Positions 1 to 7,906 of a stretch of DNA of 44,454 nt are shown here, one piece after another. The stretch covers positions 1 to 44,454 of the forward strand of contig DRQG01000062.1 of assembly GCA_011369465.1 (NCBI GenBank), read 5' to 3'. The notes below the pieces were generated by a model that was not told where the DNA came from, searched no databases, and worked only from the letters and a program-made list of their open reading frames with translations. Position 1 is the first letter of the stretch. Every line of letters starts with the position of its first letter. The position numbers and the translations under genes are program-made. The DNA comes from Caldithrix abyssi (GTDB taxonomy: Bacteria; Calditrichota; Calditrichia; Calditrichales; Calditrichaceae).

Positions 1-558
1 AACGGAAATACCGTCTACAAGATATTTCGTTTCCCGTCCACGCCCGCCACGTATATGGATCCCATCTTCCGAGGAAATGACACCCGCCTGTAAATTAATC
101 ACCTGATCGATGCTTTGGACGGGCATGGCGTCAATATCTTCCGACTGAACAGTGGACATAGTACCGGTTAAATCTTTTTGAATAATCTCTTTCTTTGCTT
201 CTATTTCTATAACTTCACCTTGCACAAAAGTGGGATTAAGGGAAAAATCGATTCGTGTAGTTAAATCGATACTTATATTTACATCGCGTACGACTTGCGA
301 TTCATAACCAACAAATTCCGCTCTAACAGTATATGTACCCGGAGGAATATTGATAATAGCATACTGGCCATCCAAATCGGTAGAAGCGCCGAGAAAGGTT
401 CCTTCCAAAATAATATTCACACCGGGAAGCGGTTCACCCGATTCTTTATCCACGACAAACCCTGCTATTTTACCCGTAGTTCCGGCAAACAGGACGCTAC
501 CAAGAAATAAAAAGAAAACTGCAGTTATGAAGTTCGACTGTAACAACTTCCATTTCAT
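1..558 (-). CDS. TonB-dependent receptor, N-terminal part (truncated by window edge)
   Basis: The reading frame is open from an ATG at 558 to the window edge, giving 186 codons with no stop, so the C-terminal part lies outside. A GGAGAAGG ribosome binding site precedes the ATG. The protein starts with a signal peptide (residues 1 to about 25). A carboxypeptidase-regulatory-like beta-sandwich follows (about 28-110; GKIAGFVVDKESGEPLPGVN and PPGTYTVRAEFVGYES). Then comes the start of a plug domain (about 125-186; ending RGGRGRETKYLVDGISV). This order is typical of outer-membrane TonB-dependent receptors of the Bacteroidota/Calditrichota type that import large ligands or glycan fragments. The gene lies on the same strand downstream of the PpiC-like gene. 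Substrate unknown; a linked SusD-like partner, if any, would lie outside the window. Confidence 0.88.
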   Translation of the reverse strand, partial: MKWKLLQSNFITAVFFLFLGSVLFAGTTGKIAGFVVDKESGEPLPGVNIILEGTFLGASTDLDGQYAIINIPPGTYTVRAEFVGYESQVVRDVNISIDLTTRIDFSLNPTFVQGEVIEIEAKKEIIQKDLTGTMSTVQSEDIDAMPVQSIDQVINLQAGVISSEDGIHIRGGRGRETKYLVDGISV

Positions 559-716
559 TTTGCCTTCTCCATTTCGTCATTCCTCAGATAGATGGTGAGA
601 AAACGATTCATCATATTGTTTATAATTTTTTAAATGAAAATACCCGTTCAGCATCACTTCGTTTTTTTGTTATTTCCTGCTTTTGCAGAATCAAATAAAT
701 CACGATAAAATCGTAA

Positions 717-2222
717 TTATTGATTGTTCGTTTTTTTTGAAATCGGGTTTAGCAGACCTGCTATTTTCATACTTTTGCCGAAGTCCAGTTTATTATCAAT
801 TCCTAAAGGCGGAAACTCGGGTACAATTTTCGAATACGGTACAAACTGTTGTAATGAAACAAAATCGGTGTTGGAAAGTCGGATATCTTTCAGAGCAGCA
901 TAGTTTATTTCTATAACACTACTATATTTGCTCTGTAAACTGTCCACATAAGCATCAATATATGTATAACGGGATTTCATTCTTTCCGGGTCAAATTTTT
1001 TATTTGCTTTTAGCTGATCGATATATCTCTGTCGATGTCGGCGTGCCAGAAATGCATCTTCCCACATTTGTGTTTGGCGTACGATAAAATCGGATTGATC
1101 AATCTTTTGAGCATAGGCCTCACGAGTAACATAGTAATCCTTCATCAGGTCGATTACCGCTAATTTGAACTGATGTAAATATTCCTCCGGCGCCATGTCC
1201 GGTTTTCTAAAAACCAACGGATGAGATAAAACGAGGCGGCGAAAATCTTTCACCTTCCAGGTTTTTCCATCCAATTCGAACATAGGCGAGTCCATTATTG
1301 AAGTTTTGCCGGAAAGAAAATTAATAAAATCTTTTTGCTCGGGAGGCTGGGATAATGTATTGTCTGTCTGGTTCATAAACTGTTGAGCATATATTTTTGC
1401 AACCTTAAAAGTAACCTGTGGATTAAAACGGATAGATTTTTGATGCATCAACCTGGATAAAAAGCGGTTCCAGCGGACATTCGATTCTTTTTCGACCATC
1501 CGCTCTATTACCTGACTGCGTCTCTGTCGGTATTCCGTTTCCGAGACGATCGGTTTAAAGAGAACCCGTTTTATCCGCAGTACCATGTGTTTTGTTTCGC
1601 GAAGGCGAACCGGTCCTATGACATCTCCTGTTTCCCACGCTCTCGAATACAAGGCATGGTGTAAAGCGGGATACTCCGGGTCCTTGTATTCAACCGTATG
1701 TAGCGGCACCTTGTCTGTAAGATCAATTTTATTAAATATGGCAGACTTTTCCTGAGGTCGTTTTTGGAAATCTCTTTTGATTTTCTCCGCCTGGTCGTCA
1801 TTTAGTTTATAAAACTCCACCTCGTACACATTGCAACTCAAACGCATTATAGCTGCAATTTCCGAACTATCTAACTCAGAGGGCCGACACGCCATACGCC
1901 GAAAAAGTTCTTCACGCATATACTGCTCTTTTCGTCCCCTGATGTATGCAATAAATAACGAATCTTTATAAAGATCGCTTTGCCTTCCCTCTTCGATCGC
2001 GAACAGTTTTTCCGCAATGAGCGCATTTAGTGCAATGATTTTATCACCTTCCGATGAACCTCTGCAATAAAACGGTCGCGGTGTCAGCTCCATTCGCGAG
2101 GTAAATTCAGAAATACTGATTTCCCGGTCGCCAATTTTAACCAATATGTCACTTTTGTCCTGATTGGTACAGGCAATCGATAAGACAAATATTAGAACTG
2201 TAAAAACATATCGCGGCATCAT
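717..2222 (-). CDS. SurA/PpiC-like periplasmic foldase, lipoprotein
   Basis: The 501-aa product begins with a hydrophobic signal ending in a lipobox (LSIAC, Cys18), so it should be a periplasm-facing lipoprotein. Residues from about 26 (ILVKIGDREISISEFTSRM) match the start of the SurA N-terminal chaperone domain: a beta strand followed by the ISxxEF helix. The charged helical middle resembles parvulin-type peptidyl-prolyl isomerase/SurA proteins. I cannot place a convincing complete PpiC catalytic core, so it may act only as a chaperone. It lies between a TonB receptor and a T9SS-tailed protein, consistent with folding of outer-membrane or secreted proteins. Two consecutive ATG codons (2222 and 2219) could serve as start. 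Confidence 0.7.
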   Translation of the reverse strand: MMPRYVFTVLIFVLSIACTNQDKSDILVKIGDREISISEFTSRMELTPRPFYCRGSSEGDKIIALNALIAEKLFAIEEGRQSDLYKDSLFIAYIRGRKEQYMREELFRRMACRPSELDSSEIAAIMRLSCNVYEVEFYKLNDDQAEKIKRDFQKRPQEKSAIFNKIDLTDKVPLHTVEYKDPEYPALHHALYSRAWETGDVIGPVRLRETKHMVLRIKRVLFKPIVSETEYRQRRSQVIERMVEKESNVRWNRFLSRLMHQKSIRFNPQVTFKVAKIYAQQFMNQTDNTLSQPPEQKDFINFLSGKTSIMDSPMFELDGKTWKVKDFRRLVLSHPLVFRKPDMAPEEYLHQFKLAVIDLMKDYYVTREAYAQKIDQSDFIVRQTQMWEDAFLARRHRQRYIDQLKANKKFDPERMKSRYTYIDAYVDSLQSKYSSVIEINYAALKDIRLSNTDFVSLQQFVPYSKIVPEFPPLGIDNKLDFGKSMKIAGLLNPISKKTNNQ

Positions 2223-2579
2223 TTTGCGCCTTTTTTAATTTAACAACCAAACTTCCATATACATTTGGCATTGTTGTTGTACCCCCACATGGTACCGAGC
2301 AGAAATAGAATATTCTAATGAAATACCGATCCGTTTTCAACAAATCCGGAACCAAAATTTGGATGCTTCGAACACAACAACAAAAAATCGACGGTTATTC
2401 TATTTTTGGCTATTAAATTTGAGATTAATCTAGCGTGTAGGGACTTTAATTAAATTTTCCTGCTTTAACAATAATCCATTAGTCCCTTATTTTATCCGTA
2501 CAACGATATCCTGATTAATGTTAGCGACACCAAAAGTATAACGATCAAAATTCATTCAAAACGCTTCATATCTTTATAT
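2223..2579. other. Intergenic region without a recognisable gene
   Basis: This AT-rich stretch separates the foldase gene from the T9SS-tailed gene; both are on the minus strand. It should hold the foldase promoter. I see no convincing ORF. A 7-bp inverted repeat (AGGGACT at 2439-2445 and AGTCCCT at 2481-2487) has a long loop and is probably incidental. Confidence 0.5.
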
Positions 2580-2583
2580 TAAA

Positions 2584-2611
2584 CCCTGCCCGATCAAGAG
2601 ACCAGGCAGGG
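2584..2611 (-). terminator. Stem-loop terminator after the T9SS-tailed gene
   Basis: CCCTGCC (2584-2590) and GGCAGGG (2605-2611) form a 7-bp GC-rich stem. Read on the minus strand, it lies about 30 bp past the stop codon at 2642 and is followed by a TTTAATAT run. This fits an intrinsic terminator with a short U tract. Confidence 0.6.
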
Positions 2612-2641
2612 ATTGGCAAAAATCCGGAAATTGTTTCCGTA

Positions 2642-3715
2642 TTAGCGCAAAAGAATCATTTTACGCGTTTGTACAAATTCTCCCGAAACGAGACGGTAGA
2701 AATAAACACCGGATGTAAATGAAGAAGCGTCTAAAGAGACGGTATGGAACCCGCTGTTCATTTTATTATTAATTAGAGTAGTAACCTTTTGCCCTAATGC
2801 ATTATAAATAGTAAGTGTAGTAAATCCGGGCTTACCAAGATAGAACGATATTTCTGTCGTAGGATTAAACGGATTGGGGTAATTCTGGTCCAGATGATAT
2901 TTGGTAATTATAGTATTGGTGATGTCATCCCCGATGGCATCAGGTGTTCCCTTTAAAATCCAGTCTATACCGGCATCAATCAGCTTATAACCATCTTCTG
3001 TGATATAATCATTGGCGTCAGAAAAAATGCCCACGGCCGCAGCCCGGTTCTCCGATTTAAGGGTATCGCTTAAGGTGCTGTCCGTATCAAATAATTGCGT
3101 ACCGGCCTCCACACCGAACACTACCGACAATTCGGCATCGTATTGAGAACGGGCAATGTCGATATAATCCACTTCCGGAGTACAAAATGTCAGCGTTGCC
3201 AGAGCATCGCTGTTCGTACTGTCTACTATCTGTACTACATCGCCATAGTTAAAACCGGCAGCCAATTCATGCCCCGTTTGATCGGTGATTACAACCGTCT
3301 TACCCGTTCCGGTAGAATCGAAAATAGCGCCGTATTGGCCGTCTCTGCTTACCCAACCCGCTATGGCTGCTTTGGAAGCATACAGCTCCAGGTACATCAA
3401 GGGAATGGGTACCGTCGTCAGCTTGGGAATACCATATTGCAGCGTCCAGGTTCGTACGGATTCGCTCAGAAATCCGAAATCGTATTGTTTTAGACTATCT
3501 ACCGTTAATGTTGAATCATAGAAAGCGCCGTCACTTATCACTCTAACATCATAATATTTTGAGAGATGTTCGATAAGCAAAGAGTCTTTGGGGCTGTTTC
3601 CCTTTTTACTAATGAAAAGGCAGGAATACCTTCCTTCCGCAAAAAGACTTCCGGATAAAAAGAGCAGCCATAAGAAAATAACTGCTGAAAAAACAAACGT
3701 CTTCATTTTGAACAT
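2642..3715 (-). CDS. Secreted protein of unknown function with T9SS type A sorting tail
   Basis: The product is 357 aa from the ATG at 3715. A GTG at 3730 is in frame, but AGGAGA sits just upstream of the ATG, so the ATG is preferred. The N-terminus is a signal peptide (about 1-27). The last ~80 residues carry the sorting domain: YPNPFNPTTEISF, then LTIYNALGQKV, GVYFYRL and a basic end (TRKMILLR). The protein should therefore be exported by Sec and then secreted or surface-anchored by the type IX system. The central ~240 residues (SLLIEHLSKYYDVRVISD onward) look like an alpha/beta, possibly ThuA/glutamine-amidotransferase-like fold, but I do not recognise a catalytic triad. Function unknown. 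Confidence 0.8.
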   Translation of the reverse strand: MFKMKTFVFSAVIFLWLLFLSGSLFAEGRYSCLFISKKGNSPKDSLLIEHLSKYYDVRVISDGAFYDSTLTVDSLKQYDFGFLSESVRTWTLQYGIPKLTTVPIPLMYLELYASKAAIAGWVSRDGQYGAIFDSTGTGKTVVITDQTGHELAAGFNYGDVVQIVDSTNSDALATLTFCTPEVDYIDIARSQYDAELSVVFGVEAGTQLFDTDSTLSDTLKSENRAAAVGIFSDANDYITEDGYKLIDAGIDWILKGTPDAIGDDITNTIITKYHLDQNYPNPFNPTTEISFYLGKPGFTTLTIYNALGQKVTTLINNKMNSGFHTVSLDASSFTSGVYFYRLVSGEFVQTRKMILLR

Positions 3716-3822
3716 AACTCTTCTCCTCACTTAAAATTGAGTTTAGATCGTTACTACGAAACCTGCGTAATGATTTTTTTTCTTGTCCTCCTTTCCTGAT
3801 AAAATATTAAACAATTTAGGTT

Positions 3823-4191
3823 TTATTTAGAAGATTGATTAATAACCTGATTCACAACTTTAAAAAGTTGTTCTTTATTAATCGGTTTCATCAGAAACTC
3901 AACCGGATTATAGCGTTCGGCTTCCTGAATATACTGGTTAAAAAAAGATGAAATAAAAATGACCTTAAAATCACCTTTCACCTTTTTTAATAACTCAAAA
4001 CCGGAAAAATCAGGAAGGTGGATATCAAGAAAGAGGATGTCCGGTTTAAGTTGACTGATCTTATCTAATGCTTCTTTTCCATTTGCAGCTTCACCGGCAA
4101 CTTCAATACCGGAAATATCTTGCAACAGTATTTTCAGCTCCGTCCGGATAAGGCGTACATCATCAATGATAATTGCTTTTAGGGCGTTCAT
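3823..4191 (-). CDS. Receiver-only response regulator (orphan CheY-like protein)
   Basis: This 122-aa protein is a single REC domain: acidic pair D10/D11, phospho-acceptor D56 in LFLDIHLP, Ser in the FISS position, and K in LMKP. Its closest relative in the window is the receiver of the LytTR regulator at 15473-16201. They share the IDD(V/A)xxIRxELKILxxD opening and the same D56 position, but this protein stops right after the receiver. The ~90 bp downstream of the stop hold no visible LytTR remnant. It is divergent from the LytS-type kinase at 4558. It could be a phosphate sink, a modulator of the kinase, or a protein-interaction output. Two LytTR-like direct repeats lie upstream in the orientation to drive it. 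Confidence 0.85.
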   Translation of the reverse strand: MNALKAIIIDDVRLIRTELKILLQDISGIEVAGEAANGKEALDKISQLKPDILFLDIHLPDFSGFELLKKVKGDFKVIFISSFFNQYIQEAERYNPVEFLMKPINKEQLFKVVNQVINQSSK

Positions 4192-4262
4192 GTGGCTATC
4201 GCTGTTTTACTTGTGCTGTACAATTAAAAACTATTTTAGAGGCTATTTCAACAAATAAGGAT

Positions 4263-4290
4263 TAAGTGGAGAGATAACGCCTTAAGCGGT
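4263..4290 (-). promoter_or_regulatory. Predicted LytTR operator, proximal site upstream of the receiver gene
   Basis: On the minus strand, ACCGCTTA (4290-4283), a 12-bp spacer, then TCCACTTA (4270-4263). The two octamers are direct repeats with a 20-bp period, agreeing at six of eight positions. The octamer resembles half-sites of LytTR regulators such as E. coli BtsR (ACC[GA]CT[CT]A). It lies 71 bp upstream of the receiver ATG. Its spacer does not match the other sites, so this is one of the weaker members. Confidence 0.5.
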
Positions 4291-4367
4291 AACTTTTTAT
4301 TTCCTATTCCATTCGTACCTTATAAGCGCAAATTAATAAAAACTGTATTCATACAGTAATCAAAGAA

Positions 4368-4395
4368 TAAGCGGCAAAATAAGGGAATAAACGGT
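4368..4395 (-). promoter_or_regulatory. Predicted LytTR operator, distal site in the receiver/kinase divergent region
   Basis: On the minus strand, ACCGTTTA (4395-4388), a 12-bp spacer containing CCCTTAT, then GCCGCTTA (4375-4368). The period, octamer sequence and pyrimidine-rich spacer match the sites at 26266 and 28508. A TTGATT hexamer (4363-4358) follows on the minus strand and could be a -35. The orientation favours the receiver gene, but the site could also affect the divergent kinase promoter. Confidence 0.6.
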
Positions 4396-4557
4396 TAACT
4401 TGATAATATTATTTTATTATTTTTAAATAGTATTTGACATTCCTGCTTTTTTTTATAATGTTTAAATCGTTCTTACTGAAAAGACATAATTATAAAAAGT
4501 TTATTTTATATAATTATGATCAGTAAGCCGTTCGACTTCTTTTAATGAGATAAAACC

Positions 4558-7500
4558 ATGTATAAATATTACTTTCTCTGCATTTTCGTACTATCTGTTT
4601 TCCTTTGGTTTCCTTCTTTATCTTTCTCCATAGAGTATGAATTACGCTTCAAACATCTGACTATCGATCAAGGTTTATCCGGAAACAAAGTGAATACGAT
4701 TTATCAGGATACTCAGGGTTTTATCTGGATTGGCACCAATGAAGGGCTTAATCGTTATGATGGGTATGAATTTAAAATTTATGATAAAGGCGTGAACGAT
4801 CCGAAAAAACTTTCGGATGATTTTATCCAATACATTCTGGAAGACAGCCAGGGCCGGCTATGGATAGGCACAGGAAACGGTGGGCTTAACCTGTATGATC
4901 GGGCAACCGATACATTTACCTATCTGACCACTGATTCTTCATCCGAAATACAGCTGAGCAGCAATGCTCTACGAGCTATTATTGAGGGAGCTGATGGTAA
5001 AATATGGATTGCAACAGAATTCAGCATTGAGCAAATTGATTTACAGCGTAAAACATCCGAAAGTTATATACCCGATCATTTTTTAAATAATCGAAAAGAT
5101 ATTCTTACAATTACCTGTTTATTCGAGGATAAAGACAATAATTTGTGGTTTGGTACCGCAGGGGCCGGCCTGTGCCTATTCGACAAAGAGAAACATACTT
5201 TCACCTATTTCAGGCATGATCCTGCCAATCCGGGAAGCATCAGCGACGATGATGTACGCTGTATATATGAGGACAATGACGGCGTTTTATGGGTTGGCAC
5301 ATATAACGGCGGATTGAATCGTTATAATACACAAACAAAAAGTTTTACGCACTTTTATCCGGATAGAGAAGTTCAGGAAAGCCTAACCGTCAAATCGCTT
5401 TTGTGCGATGACCAGGGTCGTTTATGGGTCGGAACGCGCAACGGATTATTTTTGTTTGATAAAACACGTCAACAATTCCAGCATTTTAAGCACGATATAT
5501 TCAACCCTACCGGTTTAAACAATAATAATATTCAGGTAATATTTAAAGACCGGCGCGGTGATTACTGGTTTGGCACCAAAGAAGGTGTTAATTTTCTGAA
5601 TACCACCAATCGCCCTTTCATCCATTATCGTGCCGGCGCCTATAACAGACGCGGGTTAAATCATAAAACCGTCGCAGCTATTTATGAAGACCGCTTCGGT
5701 TATATTTGGTTTGCCACCGTAGAGGGTGGTTTAAACCGTTTTGACAGCAAAAAGAGAACATATACATATTTCACTCATAAAGCGGACGATCCGTATAGCA
5801 TAGGCAGCAATAATGTCAACAGCGTTATAGGTGACGACAAAGGAAATTTATGGATCGGTACCTTTCAGGGTGGTCTGAATTTTTTTGATCGGAAGTCAAA
5901 ACGCTTCTATCGTTATAAAATTAATCCGAACAAGCCACTCATCCTTCAACAGGCAATTAATACGGTTATGGTGGACGGTGATTATGTTTGGGTAGGAACA
6001 GAAAGCGGACTGTATCGATTTAATATCACCCTTAAGAAGTTTACCCGCTTTAAATTAACCGAACGAGACGATAGTTTTAGTATTAGATGTATTGTGAAAG
6101 ACAGCGTCGGAGAAATTTTAGTTTCCGGTAACGATTCTCGTTTGTTTGTCATAAATCCTAGCGATTTATCCTTGAATACCTATAAACTTCCCACCAGTAC
6201 TAAATATTCAATAATAACGGAAGTAAAAGAAGATATTCATTCGAATCTATGGATAGGAACCAGAGGTGGCGGTTTAATTTTCTTTAACCGGAAGAACTCG
6301 TCGTTTACGATATACACTAAAAAAGACGGTCTGCCCAGCAATATCCTGTTAGGGATATTAATAGATGAAAATGAAAATCTGTGGATAGGTACGACCTATG
6401 GTTTATCTAAATTTAATCCAAAAACAAAAAAATTTACTAATTTTTATAAAGAAAACGGCTTACCGAGCAACGAGTTTACTTCCGCCCGGTTCAAATCTCT
6501 CTCGGGAGAAATGTTTTTCGGTGGAATTAACGGAGCAACATCCTTCCGACCGAAAGAGATTAAAGAAAACAATTTTGTACCCCACGTGGTTCTAACGGAT
6601 TTTCAGATATTTAATCATTCCGTGCCAATCGGAGGTAAAAACCCCATATTGACGCGGCATATTTCGGTTGCCAAGAAAATAAACCTCACATATCGGCATT
6701 CCGTTTTAACCTTTACCTTTTCCGCATTAAATTTTGCCTCCAATGATCAAATCCAATACGCCTATATCATGGAAGGATTTGAACAAGATTGGAATTATGT
6801 TGGCACGCGGCGGTTTGCAACATATACGAATCTGAATCCGGGAGTATACACCTTTCGGGTTAAAGCCACAGGCAATGGCGGTTTATGGCCACAGGAGGAC
6901 ACTTCTATCCTTATTACGATTGCCCCGCCTTTTTGGGAAACCTGGTGGTTTCGTATGGTTATCGCTTTTGCGGTTCTACTTACTTTATGGCATTTTGCTA
7001 TGTATCTTAAACAAAAACGCGATCTTTTAAAAACCAAAGCGCTGGTTAATATAACTCAACTAAAACTGTTCAGAAATCAGATGAATCCTCATTTTTTACT
7101 GAACACCTTCAGCGCTATTCGGGCTTTAGTTTTAATCGATAAAAACCAGGCCTGGAATATGATATCCGAGCTTTCGGAATATTTCCGCTATGTGCTACAT
7201 AATTATAACCGAGTTGAAGCATCTCTAAACGATGAAATAGATGCGGCAAGGAACTATATCAATATTCAACGTTTATTGGATGATACACTGGAAGTTACTT
7301 TTACGGTTGACGAGTCATCCAGAGAATGTATCGTGCCGGCCTTTATTTTGCAGCCGCTTATCGAAAATGCCATCAAGCACGGCAGCCGCACTCTTTCCTT
7401 ACCGCTTACAATACATGTTCATATATCTTACACCAATGGTATTCTTTCTATTGATGTATCGAACTCCGGGAATTTAGACCGCGGGGAAGTGGGAAAAAAC

Positions 7501-7701
7501 CGGGATGATAACGTGCATGGCACATCTATCATAAATATAAATAAACGGCTGCATATTATGTTCGACAATCATTACACATTCGAATTATACGGCGAAAACG
7601 GCTGGGTACATGCCAAAATCTGTATAGAATACGAAAAAAACAATCTTTTCAAATTACTGGAAAACGATTCCGTAAAAACAGCACAGCCTCTTATCCGGTA
7701 A
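4558..7701 (+). CDS. Reg_prop beta-propeller / Y_Y_Y / LytS-type sensor histidine kinase
   Basis: The 1047-aa protein has a signal peptide (about 1-25). About 14 Reg_prop blades follow, of the form (L/I)WIGTxxGGLNRYD, spaced roughly 45-50 residues (about 50-690); the eleventh is degenerate. A Y_Y_Y domain (about 700-795, YAYIMEGFEQDWNYVG, TNLNPGVYTFRVKA) and one transmembrane segment (about 797-815) come next. The cytoplasmic part is a LytS-type kinase: the H-box FRNQMNPHFLLN has phospho-acceptor His845, followed by an HATPase with IENAIKHG. Family knowledge: periplasmic Reg_prop sensors usually bind glycan fragments. Unlike Bacteroides hybrid two-component sensors it has no receiver or AraC domain, so it needs a separate regulator. 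The candidates here are the LytTR protein at 15473 and the orphan receiver at 3823. Confidence 0.92.
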   Translation: MYKYYFLCIFVLSVFLWFPSLSFSIEYELRFKHLTIDQGLSGNKVNTIYQDTQGFIWIGTNEGLNRYDGYEFKIYDKGVNDPKKLSDDFIQYILEDSQGRLWIGTGNGGLNLYDRATDTFTYLTTDSSSEIQLSSNALRAIIEGADGKIWIATEFSIEQIDLQRKTSESYIPDHFLNNRKDILTITCLFEDKDNNLWFGTAGAGLCLFDKEKHTFTYFRHDPANPGSISDDDVRCIYEDNDGVLWVGTYNGGLNRYNTQTKSFTHFYPDREVQESLTVKSLLCDDQGRLWVGTRNGLFLFDKTRQQFQHFKHDIFNPTGLNNNNIQVIFKDRRGDYWFGTKEGVNFLNTTNRPFIHYRAGAYNRRGLNHKTVAAIYEDRFGYIWFATVEGGLNRFDSKKRTYTYFTHKADDPYSIGSNNVNSVIGDDKGNLWIGTFQGGLNFFDRKSKRFYRYKINPNKPLILQQAINTVMVDGDYVWVGTESGLYRFNITLKKFTRFKLTERDDSFSIRCIVKDSVGEILVSGNDSRLFVINPSDLSLNTYKLPTSTKYSIITEVKEDIHSNLWIGTRGGGLIFFNRKNSSFTIYTKKDGLPSNILLGILIDENENLWIGTTYGLSKFNPKTKKFTNFYKENGLPSNEFTSARFKSLSGEMFFGGINGATSFRPKEIKENNFVPHVVLTDFQIFNHSVPIGGKNPILTRHISVAKKINLTYRHSVLTFTFSALNFASNDQIQYAYIMEGFEQDWNYVGTRRFATYTNLNPGVYTFRVKATGNGGLWPQEDTSILITIAPPFWETWWFRMVIAFAVLLTLWHFAMYLKQKRDLLKTKALVNITQLKLFRNQMNPHFLLNTFSAIRALVLIDKNQAWNMISELSEYFRYVLHNYNRVEASLNDEIDAARNYINIQRLLDDTLEVTFTVDESSRECIVPAFILQPLIENAIKHGSRTLSLPLTIHVHISYTNGILSIDVSNSGNLDRGEVGKNRDDNVHGTSIININKRLHIMFDNHYTFELYGENGWVHAKICIEYEKNNLFKLLENDSVKTAQPLIR

Positions 7702-7802
7702 TTATAAATCAGGAAGAGTATCAAAGAACGTATTGCCTTTTTATCAAAAAACCGTTTTCCCCGCCAGATACGATCCCAAAATATCTTTTTCCGTAAAAAA
7801 TG

Positions 7803-7847
7803 TCCTTTTACTCCTTTATATTGCCTTTCAGCGTTTTTATCTTGTTT
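7803..7847 (+). promoter_or_regulatory. Predicted LytTR operator and promoter of the exported-enzyme operon
   Basis: TCCTTTTA (7803-7810), a 12-bp spacer (CTCCTTTATATT), then GCCTTTCA (7823-7830) form a 20-bp-period direct repeat. The spacer resembles those at 26274 and 28516. A -35-like TTGTTT begins at 7842, exactly 12 bp after the last base of the second octamer, as in the two transporter promoters. A GATTAT hexamer 17 bp further (7865-7870) is a candidate -10. The operon's first ATG is at 7907. Confidence 0.55.
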
Positions 7848-7906
7848 ATTGAAATAGCTATATCGATTATTGTTTGTTTCTAAATCGGACAACTCAGGAG
7901 AACATC

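Noticed and set aside
2475-2502. TCCATTAG-N12-TCCGTACA, a 20-bp-period match to the LytTR-like repeats.
   Set aside because: Both octamers are weak, the spacer is one base out of register, and no plus-strand gene lies downstream, so it is probably chance.
3094-3493. Long plus-strand ORF inside the T9SS-tailed gene.
   Set aside because: It is fully contained and antisense to a gene with clear signal peptide and sorting-domain features.
4558-7701. Hybrid two-component system (HTCS) as known from Bacteroides.
   Set aside because: The propeller and Y_Y_Y parts match, but the kinase is LytS-type and there is no fused receiver or AraC helix-turn-helix.
7572-7892. 106-codon minus-strand ORF across the kinase 3' end and the following spacer.
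   Set aside because: It is antisense to the kinase and overlaps the predicted operator/promoter. No family features are visible.
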